A DNA stretch of 64,000 bases, from contig JAUIMM010000001.1 in assembly GCA_031769625.1 (NCBI GenBank), positions 1,240,001-1,304,000 of the forward strand, in the 5' to 3' direction. Under the pieces are notes generated by a model, which searched no databases, was not told the DNA's origin, and saw nothing but the letters and a program-made list of their open reading frames with translations. This DNA is from Taudactylus pleione (Eukaryota > Chordata > Amphibia > Anura > Myobatrachidae). The position numbers and the translations under genes are program-made. Within the stretch, counting starts at the first letter, position 1. Every line of letters begins with the position of its first letter. This document shows positions 21,295 through 33,330 of the stretch, in pieces.

Positions 21295-21770
21295 TTCATG
21301 CAGTGAGTCATAGAAACTACTGCCGATCATGTGATCGGAATTACGGCCAATAGGAAAGGGGGTGTGTTCATTCATCTGTGTTGTAAACACATTACTAAAA
21401 TGAGCCGTCCGTCTAGTAACTGGGAGGTAAACAGTGATGTTCGATTTAAAACTTATTAGTGTCAATAGAAAAACGAGTCATAGACATATTACTGCCAATC
21501 ATATAAACATATTGCTGAAACGAGCAGTCCATAAGGTAACTGGTAAGTGGACCTTGATAATCAATTAAAACCTCTAAATATCAATAAAGAGGTGAGTCAT
21601 AAACATTGCTGCCGATCGTATGATCGAAATACCAGCCAATAGGAAAGGGGGTATGTTCATTCATCTGTTTTATAAATAGATTGCTAAAACAAGTCATTCG
21701 TTTAATAATTAGTAAGTGGGCAATAATTTTCGGTTTAAAACCCATAAATATCATTAGGGATCTATATATT
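21295..21770. repeat. Three diverged direct repeats (about 115-165 bp) inside the 3.8-kb insertion
   Basis: The phrases GAGTCATA...ACTGCCGATCAT, AATAGGAAAGGGGGT.TGTTCA and TTTAAAAC recur near 21307, 21473 and 21592. Confidence 0.6.
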
Positions 21771-22559
21771 TATGATTGAAAAAGCACAAAATATAAACAT
21801 AACATTAAAAATAGGAGAATTTATTTATTGGTGTGTTGCAAGTGATCAATGTGATACTTATATGATTCCCTTGATAAATATAAACAAGAAGAAGGGATAA
21901 ATAAGTGGGATGTAAATAAAATTATCATATTATGGATGTGTTGATAAAAGTGCAAGCTTGAGTGAGGTAGTCATTAGTGAGGAAAAATAGTGAAAAATAG
22001 TGTAAAAATGATAAAAACTAATTGTGAAAAGAAAAAAAAGGAGGGGAAATGTAAAAAAAATAACTAAATTATATGTGATACAGAGACTGCTTTATTTCTT
22101 GAATCAATTACTCAATTGTATAGTAGTATACAATTAAATTCTATCCATATAGACTCAATGGTGCTTGTTAAATGCATCATAATAAATCATTGCTGTACAA
22201 TCAATGTTTACATACTATCTCATTGAATTGTGTTCATACCATATGATATTATGGGTGATAGTTCATAATGAGCCACTTCTAATGTTAGCAATGTCCCCAA
22301 TCTCCTATATTATAGGGATGGTATCCATGATCTTTAAGAATTGAAGGGAGTCATTCACATAATATTATAGGTGGTAAAACAGGAATAACAACTTCCTTCT
22401 TAATGGTAATGATGTCCCTAATTCACCATGTTGGAAAGATAATATATAAATGGTTTTAAAAAATGAAAGAAATGGGGCATAGCTGTTTGCTTCATTTAGC
22501 CCTCCCGGGTACAAGCTGTTCATTAGGAAGATCATTTTAGTTTCCCATTTCAACAACTC

Positions 22560-23144
22560 ATGATCCAAGTCTCCTCCTCTATTAATATTCTGCTCCTATA
22601 TATTCCCCCACACAATGAACCTCAGTGTATTACATGAGTGTGTTACAATGAGATTGATACTACCCATTTGATAATAGATCAGTATAAGAACACAGTGATA
22701 ACCCGGTGTTAAGGCTGATAAACCACCATTATAAAGAATTCCCTACTTACAACTAACAGGGGATTTATATATGAATTTCCCCCTCTAATAAATTTGGTGT
22801 GTCAATACTATTATATTGGATGCAATATTTACTCATGCCGCTGGTATACATAGCATCTATAATAGATAGGAACAATTTGTAATCTTGACATATATATATG
22901 ATTAATTGATTTATTAACCTTTATAGTCATTTAGGTGTAGTTACACCCCACGCAAAAATACATCAGTGGATCTGCCTCCATTTTTATGTATATGTGTGTT
23001 TTGTTTGATATCAATTTTAATCCTTATATTTCACTGTTTATTCCCTTTCTAAAAGGATAGATCTATTTTAGGTATATTTTATTTAATATTTAATTCTATT
23101 TATGTGTCCACCACCAACAAGTCCTTATCCCTTTTCTAAATATA
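22560..23144 (-). repeat. Right arm of the long inverted repeat
   Basis: Pairs with 19489-20080. The mismatches show the two arms have aged or came from different sources. Confidence 0.85.
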
Positions 23145-23292
23145 TGCTCTTACTTAGTTGATTAGGGCTGCACCCCCATCATTTTATGAACTATTGAGTT
23201 AAGATTATATAGGGGTTCATAACCAATATTAGTAGTGTGCAGATACCTTCCCCTCTTCCTTTTCCCCTTTTTTTTTCATCCCTGAGAGTTAT

Positions 23293-24137
23293 GCCAGATG
23301 GGGGAGGCTGGAGATTCCCTTTTTACCCCTCCCCCACCCCTAGGGGTGTGCTTTCCCTATGCAGCCATTAAGCCCCAAGCAGATCCTCCCTTCTCTCCTC
23401 CCCCTCCTAGACCCTGAGCAGCCATTTTATAACATTGCCTGCCCCAGCATTGGAGAGAGAACCTGGGCTCCTGTCTCCTCTGATAGGCTGCTCCCACTTA
23501 TCTCATTGCTCCTTCCTGCTGGTTAGGCTGGATTGTTGAGCTTATTTAGCCCACATTTTTCTGCATTGAGAGGTCGATGTGTCTGTGAGTAAGTGTACGT
23601 TACTTGTGTGTCTGTACCTGCTGTTACTGGTCACTGAGAAACACCCCTTGCAGGGGCAGCTTGTGTATGTGTGTATATATATATACATGGGTCTCGAGAG
23701 GCCATCTTCTCCAGCAGCCTACACTATGCTCCTGCAGATAAGAATGGTCATAGTCTACTTTACTCTACAAGGCCTAACTTACCTAAATGATACAATGGCT
23801 AAGTGATATCAGGAGGTATACTATCAGGCATACCAGCTATGTGTGTTATACATACACTGCATAGCTGACTTTCACACAATATTTTTGTGGACGGTTACCC
23901 TACCAGATATCTCTGGATAAGGTACTTATTTCCAGGTATCCCTGAGGGAGGTCCATACACTTATCCAGGGTATGTCTCGGGTACTCCATTTTATGCAGAT
24001 TGGACTCCTCCCCCTCTAAAGACACTAGTATTGGTGACTGGTCCCCTTTGCAGCACAAGAGCATTCCCTCCATTAAGGGGACAGCTTTGGGATGTCCCAC
24101 AGTCTCCAATGTCCCCCATGGCATGAAAGAGAAAATA
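23293..24137. other. Unassigned sequence, possibly repeat-derived
   Basis: It holds the empty-site flank of the insertion, CT-rich stretches, a TATA microsatellite and a short Pro/Gly/Tyr-rich open stretch at 23887-24126. That stretch is not recognised and has no start context or splice support. Confidence 0.4.
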
Positions 24138-24514
24138 GGATTTTTGTTCTTACCTATAAAATCCTTTTCTCTGAGTCCATGTGGGACATTGGGTTGCACG
24201 ACCTTACTCCACTGGCTGGTTAGGGGTTGGTTCTGGCACCTATTCGGTCAAACGGTTCTACCCCTGCTTGTAACTGGTTCTGTGTGCCTGGTTCTTTCCT
24301 CCTCTCCTCCTACTCTCCCTGTCCTTGGCCTTTTGTTAGTATTAACTGGATGCATGAGGCAGGGGGTGGGGTATAGGGGAGGAGGAGCCTGTGCTGCTGC
24401 TTTAAACTTAACTCTTTGGTGCCCAGGCTCCTCCAGCTCCAGCTATACCCAGGGGCTCTAGTGTCCCCCATATGGATTCAGAGAAAAGGATTTTACAGGT
24501 AAGAACAAAAATCC
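24138..24514. mobile_element. MITE with about 55-bp terminal inverted repeats
   Basis: The left end GGATTTTTGTTCTTACCT and the right end AGGTAAGAACAAAAATCC are inverted copies, continuing through AAAATCCTTTTCTCTGAGTCC and its complement. Non-coding. The superfamily is uncertain (hAT-like suspected). Confidence 0.75.
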
Positions 24515-25611
24515 AGTTTTAGTACCCACTATGATTTTATGTTGTGATCTAGTACTGGAGATCTTATGGATTCCATTTGCAAGATTGATGGGTGGCTGCT
24601 ATATAGAACCAGTAAGAGATCGGGGCGAGGTGAGCAGTGGGCAGTATGAGGTGACCCGTGTCCCTGTACTAATAGACTAATAATAGCTAATCGCTAGAAT
24701 TGTTAGGAGCATAGCTAGTGCCACTAAAAGATACTGATTTTACACTTATTCTAGTGGCCTTAAAGATTCTGCTCTCAGGGTCATATCACGTGGAACGTTT
24801 ATCACCATCCTTCTTCCTGGTTATTGTAGAACCCTCCCACACTACAGAGCCCAATGGACGGACAGTGTTGTCATTCCAGATGTTATCTGTCATCCTAAAT
24901 AGGACACAAAATGTAACTCCAACATCATTTCTCTGTAACATCACCTCTGCGAGTGACCTGTTTTACTACAGCTCCGTTCTCCTGCTTATGGGTATTTGTG
25001 TTACAGAACATTTGCTGTTGGCTCCATGATATCAGTAAGATCTGTAGATACTTGCGAGCGGGTCTGAATCAGGCCCATTGTGCGGATATTAGGTGTGTAA
25101 TGGATGCAATGTACAGCTCAGTGCAAGTTCACTTTATGTAAAAGGGCTTCTCTGTGTACATTTATTTTCCCAACCCAACCCACTTTCCAAAATAGCTATA
25201 ATCGCCTAATAACCATAGTAATCACCTAATGACCATAGTAAGCACCTAATAACCAAAGCCCACAGCTGACCATTACCGGCTCTGCAGTGCTATATGTCTG
25301 TCTCCACTGTGTATACATGTCAGAGACACTTTAAGGCTTGTTTTCAATATGTGAGGTTCCTTTGCATTATCTATATGGCACAGTCATGGCGCTCTGACCA
25401 CTTACAACATGACATAACACTGTTAGGTGGGCGCTGTCCCCAGACCTCAGCCTTGTCGGATCATGTCTACGCATCACAGGCTGGGTTTCAGCAAATCCGT
25501 TCTGCCGGCTGCCGGCTGTGGTGTGACATGGTCCTTGTGGTTATACTGGTGCATCATGCGGTACATGGGCAGTTACATGCTGGGTGCAGAAACCATTCTA
25601 TAAAGATAAAA
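24515..25611. other. Intergenic sequence
   Basis: It contains a right-hand Harbinger terminus (CGGGTCTGAATCAGGCCC near 25059-25076) without a clear partner, and three short CACCTAATAACCATAGTA repeats near 25200. No gene seen. Confidence 0.4.
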
Positions 25612-25728
25612 CAGTGGAATTCTCAGAAGCCTGGCTACACATATACAGTAATAAGTGTCTCTATTGGGTGGAAGTGTTTAATGATGAACAGTGAGAAATC
25701 TGACTACTGTTATGTGTTGTCTGCAGAC
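25612..25728. repeat. 117-bp segment duplicated at 28262-28378
   Basis: Both copies share GAAGCCTGGCTACACAT, ATTGGGTGGAAGTGTTTAATG and AGTGAGA.ATCTGA in direct orientation and bracket the GAT-rich arrays. The array may therefore be part of a larger repeated unit. Confidence 0.8.
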
Positions 25729-25905
25729 TCTGTGTATGTGGAGCCTCAGCTGAAACCCAATGAACACGGAAATGATACAACGGTGACAGAATCTGTGCCC
25801 GAGGAGGAGGATGGTGGTGATGATCCTTATTATGGTGGCGCTAATGGTGATGACAACAACAACACTCATGATGATGACAGCAACAACACTCATGATGATG
25901 ACGAC
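25727..25905 (+). other. Exon-like acidic stretch ahead of the GAT array
   Basis: After an acceptor-like TTGTCTGCAG (ending 25726) an open frame in phase 1 encodes a Glu/Pro/Asn-rich string, then Asp/Asn/Thr/His repeats. Exon 9 of PHF7 ends in phase 1, so this could serve as an alternative or relic last exon, but it is about 9 kb downstream of copy A exon 9. Near 25905 one extra base moves the frame into Met/Thr-rich repeats, which argues against a maintained coding role. Confidence 0.25.
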
Positions 25906-27355
25906 AACAAAATCATGATGACGACAACAATACTCATGATGATGAAGACAACAATACTCATGATGATGATGACAACAATGCTCATGATGATGATGACAAC
26001 AAAGCTCATGATGATAATTAGAACAATTCCCATGATGATGATAACAACAATGCTCATGAGGATAATGACAACAATGCTCATGATGATGATGATGACGACA
26101 ATGCTCATGATGATGATAACAATATTGATCATGATGATAATGACAACAATGCTCATGATAATGATGACAACAATGCTCATGATAATGATGACAACAATGT
26201 TCATGATGATAATGACAACAATGCTCATGATAATGATGACAACAATGATCATGATGATAACAACAATGCTCATGAGGATAATGACAACAATGCTCATGAT
26301 GATGATGATGATGATGATGATGACAATGCTCATGATGATGATAACAATATTGCTCATGATGATAATGACAACAATGCTCCTGATAATGATGACAACAATG
26401 CTCCTGATAATGATGACAACAATGCTCATGATGATAATGACAACAATGCTCATGATGATAATGACAACAATGCTCATGATGATAATGACATCAATGCTCA
26501 TGATGATGATAACAATGCTCATGATGATGATGACAACAATGCTCATGATGATGATGACAACAATGCTCATGATGATGATGACAACAATGCTCATGATGAT
26601 AATGACAGCAATGCTCATGATGATGATGACAACAATGCTCATGGTGATGATGACAACAATGCTCATGAGGATAATTACAACAATGCTCATGAGGATAATG
26701 ACAACAATGCTCATGATAATGATGACAACAATGCTCATGATGATGATGACAACAAAGCTCATGATGATAATTAGAACAATTCTCATGATGATGATGACAA
26801 CAATGCTCATGAGGATGATGACAACAATGCTCATGATGATGATGAAGATGATGACGACAATGCTCATGAAAATGACAACAATATTGCTCATGATTATAAT
26901 GACAACAATGCTCATGATAATGAGAACAATATTGCTCATGATGATAATGACAACAATGCTCATGATAATGATGACAACAATGCTCATGATAATGATGACA
27001 ACAATGCTCATGATGATAATGACAACAATGCTTATAATGATGATGACAACAATGATCATGATGATGATGACATCAATGCTCATGAGGATAATGACAACAA
27101 TGCTCATGATGATGATGAAGATGATGACGACAATGCTCATGATGACAAAAATGCTCATGATGATGATGACAACAATGCTCATGATGATGATGACAACAAT
27201 GCTCATGAGGATAATGACAACAATGCTCATGATGATGATGAAGATGATGACGACAATGCTCATGATGATGACAACAATGCTCATGATGATGATGACAACA
27301 TCGGTCATAATGATGATGACAACAATGCTTATAATGATGATGACAACAATGCTCA
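25850..27355. repeat. Large GAT/GAC/AAC/CAT minisatellite, first block
   Basis: The unit is close to GATGATGATGACAACAATGCTCAT (24 bp) with many 21- and 27-bp variants. Nearly all frames on both strands stay open over long distances because unit variants are mostly multiples of three and lack stops. The apparent proteins (Asp/Asn, Met/Thr, His/Cys, Ile/Val rich) are artefacts. Confidence 0.95.
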
Positions 27356-27696
27356 TCACACACCTGATACACAATGATCACTATACACAGGTCACACTGA
27401 TATCATAAACCTGTTACACACTGATCACTATACACAGGTCACACTGACATCACACACATGATACACACTGATCACTATGCACAGGTCACACTGACATCAT
27501 ACACCTGATACACACTGATTACTATACACAGGTCACACTGATATCATGCACCTGATACACACTGATCACTATACACAGGTCACACTGACATCCTACACCT
27601 GATACACACTGATCACTATACACAGGTCACACTGATATCATACACCTGATACACACTGATCACTATACACAGGTCACACTGACATCATACACCTGA
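27356..27696. repeat. 47-bp tandem repeat between the two GAT blocks (about seven units)
   Basis: The unit contains ACACACTGATCACTATACA and GGTCACACTGACATCATA with few differences. Confidence 0.9.
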
Positions 27697-28261
27697 TAAT
27701 GCTCATGATGATGATGATGACAACAATGCTCATGATGATGATGATGATGACAACAATGCTCATGATGATAACAATGCTCATAATGATGATGACAACAATG
27801 CTCATTATGATGATGATAACAATTCTCATGATTATGATGACAACAATGCTCATGATGATAATGACAACAATTCTCATGATGATGATAACAATTCTCATGA
27901 TGATGATGATAACAATGCTCATGATGATGATGACAACAATGCTCATGATGATGATAACAATTCTCATGATGATGATGATAACAATGCTCATGATGATAAT
28001 GACAACAATGCTCGTGATAATGACAACTGCTCATGATGATAATGACAACAATGGTCATGATGATGATGACAACAATGATCATGATGATGATGACAATAAT
28101 GCTCATGATGATGATGATAACAATGCTCATGATGATGATGACAACAATGCTCATGATGATGATGATAACAATGCTGATGATGATGATGATAACAATGCTC
28201 ATGATGATGATGACAACAATGCTCATGATGATAACGACAACAATGCTCATGATGAAGATGA
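27697..28261. repeat. GAT/GAC/AAC/CAT minisatellite, second block
   Basis: Same unit as the first block, richer in GAT-only runs and ending in GATGAAGATGATG before the duplicated 117-bp segment. Confidence 0.95.
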
Positions 28262-28378
28262 TGGAATTTTCAGAAGCCTGGCTACACATTTATAGTAATA
28301 AAGTTTGTTTATTGGGTGGAAGTGTTTAATGATGAACAGTGAGACATCTGAATACGGTTGCGTGTTGCTGTGGGACAT
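28262..28378. repeat. Second copy of the 117-bp segment
   Basis: Direct copy of 25612-25728; it lacks the acceptor-like CTGCAG and the exon-like sequence that follows the first copy. Confidence 0.8.
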
Positions 28379-29618
28379 GTATTATATAAATCATTACCTT
28401 TTTGCTAATTATGATTACTGCATAAAGACTAGTTTCAGTTCTGGTGTCAGAGTCTTGGTCACACTGTGTTGTGACCCCTGACCAGAACAAATGGGTATTG
28501 GGCCTGATTCAGAGTCAGCGGCGTTTGGGGGTGGATTTGTTAATGAGTATACCAATATAATTTTGAGCTATGTATGAGCATATTTATTAGTGTGCACAAA
28601 CCACGGCCAATTGAACAAAAGTGAAAATTGTAACAATGTTGGTTGAGGAGTAGATACATAAAAATATATTTAAAAAATACAACAACTTCGAGGGGAATAT
28701 GACTATACACATAGCTGATTCTTTCCATTTAAATAAAGAACATCGCGCTAGCATAGAAATTTGTCCTTGCCCTAAGAAATGTCGCACAAGACTGGGAACA
28801 AAATACCATTAATTACTTAGGTGAATTTGATAAGGAAAAACTTAAGACACAAATAAAAGACACAGAGGTTTTTTATTCTTATTTATTTTAAACCACTTTA
28901 TTTCTAATCTTTATCACCATTCTTTATAGTTTTTTAAACATCCTTGGCACAATTTATTATAAGAGATAAATAAAGGTTACACTAACTGTCCCTAGAGCGC
29001 ACCAATAGTTCTCATCCTTCATTTCTCTTTTTTCCTTCTTGATGCTGTAATACCACCTAGAGCGTCTTTAGATGCCACCACTGGTTGGTCGCCCCATCCA
29101 AACTTGCACCAGCCCTGTGGCAGGTGAAGACTTTCCGTCTGAGGGCCTGATTCACTACGAATCGCCATTCTACTTATACACAGCTGCTAATATCAGCGGT
29201 GGTATGCAAACAACTGCATTGGCATTGCGATCGCAGCATGACATAAGGACGCCAAAGAGGAGAGGATCAGTACCTAGAAGGTAACTGATGAGGCGATGCT
29301 TTGAGGTGTAAAGATCCAATATTAAAGTGAGCTGCTGTATATATTGGAGGATGGTCAATCCTCACAAACACATAGAAAGATAACAAGAAAGGAACAGCGC
29401 TCAGAATACAAACATGTACATGAAAAATGTATCACAATTTAATACCAAAAAATGATGATCAAATGCTCAAATAAATACACATATAAATGTAAAGATATAA
29501 CTATATCAGCACAATGAGAAGAAATATAAATAAAAGGATAAAAAGGTCACCCAACCCACATGGACAGGAATAATGTCCAGAATGTAGCAGTGATTTTAGG
29601 AGCAAATATCCGGATTAA
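28379..29618. other. A/T-rich intergenic sequence with two orphan Harbinger termini
   Basis: Left-type termini GGGCCTGATTCAGAGTC (28501) and GGGCCTGATTCACTACG (29143) have no right partner that I could identify. No gene seen. Confidence 0.45.
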
Positions 29619-30167
29619 GGCCCTCATTCAGAGCCGTACGCTCTGAGCAGAGCGCACGCTCTGAATGAGGGCCGGGCTCCATTTTCATGGAGCGTCCTCC
29701 TGGACGCTCGTATAGCTGTGGGTCACCACCCACAGGCTATACGAGCGTGCATTGTGATGGCCGCGATGGTCGAGACCATCACGACCATCGAAATTGCGAG
29801 CCGGAGCCTGCGGTTGAGGTATTCAACCGCAAGCTCCGGAGTGATTTTGGCTCTATCAGAGCCAAAATCACTCCCACTGACATCACTAGTGATGTCAGTG
29901 GGCCGGCTTCTGACGGGAGGCGTTCCCGTGGGAACGACCCTGTCAGGGAGGCACGCCCCCGGCACGCCCACCAAGGGGGGCGTGCTGTCAATCAACTTTG
30001 ACAGCACGCCCCCTTTGATCGGACACAACGAGCGAAGGACTTTCCTTCGCTCGTCGCATCTGGCGCATGCGCACGACGGAGCTCCCTCCGTCGTGCGCAT
30101 GCTCAGTCCATAACATCGACCCACTTGCGACCTGACAGCCGCTCGCGAGTGGGTCTGAATCAGGCCC
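29619..30167. mobile_element. Hairpin-chain MITE 1 (PIF/Harbinger-like, TAA target duplication)
   Basis: TAA flanks at 29616-29618 and 30168-30170. Termini GGCCCTCATTCAGAG and reverse complement GGGCCTGATTCAGAC. The interior is a string of about eleven short hairpins with little spacer, for example AGTGATTTTGGCTCT/AGAGCCAAAATCACT, the 26-bp palindrome centred on CACTAGTG, and GCATGCGCACGACGGAG with its complement. No coding sequence. Confidence 0.9.
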
Positions 30168-30170
30168 TAA

Positions 30171-31716
30171 ATTCCTTGTTCATGGAAAAGCTAATGGAGC
30201 TTTATAAGAAAAATGTCCAGCATGAGTCTATAGTTACCAGTTCCAGTGTTCAAATGATATAATGGGGTCCTTTAGCAATGCTGGCAAAGCTTTTGCAATG
30301 TAAATAGTCCGCTATGGCACAGGTCCGGTCCGCTGGTATTAATGCAGCGGTCTGTGGCACCAATAGCAAGGTGTAGATACACTCCTGCTCAGTGTTGGAC
30401 TGGGGCATGAAGGGCCCACCGGGGGAATGCAGCGATAGGGGCCCATACTTAGGGGTATGGCCAGCCTCCAAAGAGGCGTGGCTAACCATTAGAGAGCGCA
30501 TGGACTGGGCCCCTTAAAAATGTACATATAGTAAATACTGCTGGTGCATGCATGATAATGTACCAGATTAATAGTAGCAATGCATTGTAGAAAATACACC
30601 ATAGTACTGTGCAGTATAATGCAACATACTGTATGTATAATGCATAGTTCAAGTTCACAGTCTTGAACCTGATCCCTAAAGGAGGGGGTGGGCCCTCAGG
30701 CAGTGGGGCCCACCGGGGGATTTCCCTGTACCCCTGTGGGCCAGTGCAACCCTGCTCCTGCTTGATAATCTGTAGTGGAGGGTGAGTCAGCCAGCCCCTG
30801 ACATAAAGATACCCACTTCCCCTTACTCACATCAGTATACGAGGGCAACATAGCAAAACAATCGGTAACATCGGATCCATGCGCAGACTTGCACACGCCC
30901 TGACCTAACTCAGAAATTGCTAAGAGCCACGCTCGCTATCAGTGCTTTGTCTGCTTATGGCCACACAGTGAATAATTTATGCACGCCCCTGCAACGGCGT
31001 TGATATGCACTGGCACGCCTGCTTTCGCCCAACCACCCACAAATGGCACTTCCTGTCAATCACTCTGCTCTGGGTCTGTGCAGCCTCTGCAATCGCAGTC
31101 CCGATCTGAATAGCTATTTCGCGCACTGCAATGCATACGCATGCGCAGAATGCAACAATCGGACGACAGCATGCGTATCAGCAACTGCGTTCATTGCTGA
31201 ATTGGTCCTTAAGTACGGCCTCCAGTGTGCGCGATTTCAGCATCTGTGTACACAAACACATCAGCGACGCACCCATAACACGCCCATCCGTGTGTCTGCT
31301 TATCCACCTCCCAGTGGACGCCCAGGTACACCCAGTACTTTTCCGAGACATCTTTGATACTTTGCATCTCAATGTCAGAAGCGCCAGTATGCAAACACAG
31401 TGTAACGTGTGCGCCATGGAGGTACTTAGGGATTTTCGCACACACGCCATAGCAAAAAGTCACTTAACTCTGCGAACATCGGCCTAGTCTGTGGCTCTAC
31501 GAGCTGCAGTAAACCAAAAAAAAAAAAACATACATTTTAAACTCCTTTTCTTGTTCCTGTAACAGGTTCACATGGATCTGATTTTTTATATATTATTTAT
31601 AATTCATGGTATTTACTTATTTAATTGTTGATTTTTTAGATTGTGCTAATTTTTACATTTATCTATAAATGTAAATAAACCTATGAATGTTGGTATTCTC
31701 ACAGCCAGGGCACTCT
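30171..31716. other. Repeat-derived intergenic sequence
   Basis: A GGTGGGCCCC repeat (about 30395-30755, related to intron 3 of PHF7) is followed by GC-rich sequence (30890-31490) with ATGCGCA motifs that resembles MITE interior and shares phrases with 37244-37500. No coding exon was recognised. Confidence 0.4.
31580..31670. repeat. A/T-rich tail repeat, also at 35636-35725
   Basis: Both share TTATAATTCATGGTATTTAC and ATTGTTGATTTTTTAGATTG. A probable shared 3' tail of a retroelement family. Confidence 0.7.
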
Positions 31717-31983
31717 GGGCCTGATTCTGACCTGCTCGCGAGCGCTATAGAGCCAAAATCACTCCAGGGCTTGCGGCAGCGAGACCCTACAGCAGGGTCT
31801 CATCGCAAGCCCGATGGTTGCGATGGTCTTGACCATCGAGACCATCATCATGGACGCTTGCTATAGCTGTGGGTGGTAACCCACAGCTATGCGAGCGCCC
31901 AAGAGGCCGCTCCAAGTTGAGGTAGGAGGGCCCTGATTCAGAGCGAGCGCTCTGGACTGAGCATCTGGCTCTGAATCAGGCCC
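31717..31983. mobile_element. Hairpin-chain MITE 2 (internally deleted, 267 bp)
   Basis: The terminus GGGCCTGATTCTGACC opens the element and CTGAATCAGGCCC closes it; TCT lies on both sides. It shares the GCTATAGCTGTGGGTGG and GATGGTC blocks with the longer members. Confidence 0.8.
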
Positions 31984-32712
31984 TCTTTCTACTTGTTCTC
32001 TCCTTGGCTTACCCATATCACCTGTGCACCTTTTGTCTGCAAGTCCTGTCAGTGACTCTGATACTGTATGCTCGCCCTTAGGTTGGGAAAAGCATCATCA
32101 AGTACCAAACTGCCTTCCTGTTCCCACAACCTACCACCGGGCAGTGGGTTGACCATTCCTTGCACCGTGTCTGGGGCCAGTTTAAAAGGGGGCCCGTGTG
32201 CAGTTTCTCCTCTCTCGCAGTAGACTCTGGCTCAACGGAATCTATTGCACATGTGCAGGTCTCCGGAAACATGCCGCCCACGCCATGTTCTCGATGACTT
32301 CTATACTACACAGGAGCAAATCACCAGGAAAATGGCCTTTGCACCATCTTCGAAATGAATTATGAAGCGCTAACATGGGACACCGGGGAGGGTAAGCATA
32401 ATATTTGGGCAGAGGGTGTGCGGGCATTGGCCACCCTGCACCTATTATAGATACACCATTGCCCGTGTCCTGCCTAGTCTGTTTTATTGTTATGGCATGT
32501 GTTGTTCCAAGATATGTCAATTTACATTGTATCGTACTTAGGATATGTTAAGTACCAATCTTACTATGTATGTTCCCTATAAGGTCCCACGGACACTTTG
32601 GGCCTTATTAGAGTTGCACACAATTCCGTCTGCAGGTGGATCTTGAGATTTTTAGCCAGCTGTACAGGCCTCGGAGCCTGCATACGCAATTTACAGAAAT
32701 CACAGGCCACTT

Positions 32713-33060
32713 AGTTGTACGGGATGCAGTCAGGAAGCCGACGGTCGAAATGCTGACCGCCGGCTTCCTGACTGTCAAATCGCTGCAGGGTACAAATGAC
32801 AGGTGTCCAGATCCCGACGCCTGTTATTAGACCTATGCCGGGAGCCAGACGCCTGACACACCGAACAAAGGTAAGCCGGGCGCGGACAACTGCGCGGGGG
32901 GGTTAAGTTTCAGGGCTACCGGGGGGACTTAGGGTTAGGCACCCCTAAGGGAGGGTTAGGGGGGGAGTAGGGTTAGGGTTACTTACCGAAATCCGCGGTC
33001 GGGATCTTCACCCATGCCGGGCTTCTAGCGTCGGGATTTGAACCAGCGCGGTAATACATA
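32713..33060. mobile_element. GTCGGGAT-type MITE
   Basis: A left hairpin pairs CAGTCAGGAAGCCG with CGGCTTCCTGACTG; GTCGGGAT motifs occur near 33000 and 33030. Related to the element hosting the 27-bp array in PHF7 intron 4. A few TTAGGG-like units sit inside. Confidence 0.5.
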
Positions 33061-33126
33061 CTGATTCCGGTTGTACGGATTTCATTTGTATCTCTCTCCC
33101 CCCCCTCCCCTCCTGCTTACCTACGC

Positions 33127-33327
33127 GGCGGCCGCGGACTGTCAGGGGCTGTGCAGCTTTATAGTATCAGGTAGCGCGGTCCCTGCACCGCACCAAGGAG
33201 GAAGTGTAATGTGCTGTGATTTAACTTAAACACCGTACATTACACCTCCTCCTCCATACCGTGCAGGGGCCGCGCAGCCTATTACTATGAAGCTGCACAG
33301 CCCCTGACAGTCTGTGGCCGCCGCTCC
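33127..33327. mobile_element. GC-rich foldback element
   Basis: Arms GACTGTCAGGGGCTGTGCAG and CTGCACAGCCCCTGACAGTC are perfect inverted copies, with further pairing inward (CATTACAC / GTGTAATG). Confidence 0.75.
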
Positions 33328-33330
33328 TTT

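Larger units (their letters stand above)
19489..23278. mobile_element. 3.8-kb insertion with long inverted arms and 14-bp target duplication
   Basis: TCCCTGAGAGTTAT occurs at 19475-19488 and again at 23279-23292. The left arm (from 19489) and right arm (to about 23144) are reverse complements over nearly 600 bp, followed by about 130 bp ending in a pyrimidine/T-rich tail. The interior has no long open frame. A GCGCGCGTTTCACTATAAGC motif near 21126 resembles Penelope-like element pseudo-LTRs. The duplication length points to target-primed insertion rather than a cut-and-paste transposon. Class is inferred. Confidence 0.6.

Noticed and set aside
25294..27408. A 704-codon plus-strand open frame and a 494-codon minus-strand one over the same DNA
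   Set aside because: Both consist of the GAT/GAC/AAC/CAT minisatellite. Nearly every frame is open, composition is pure repeat, and no conserved domain is present.
31043..31487. Two overlapping frames with Cys-rich short stretches
   Set aside because: They lie in GC-rich MITE-like sequence and use unrelated residues in each frame; no domain or splice support.
32930..32990. Interstitial telomere repeats (TTAGGG-like units)
   Set aside because: Only a few imperfect units inside a MITE; too short to suggest a fusion site.
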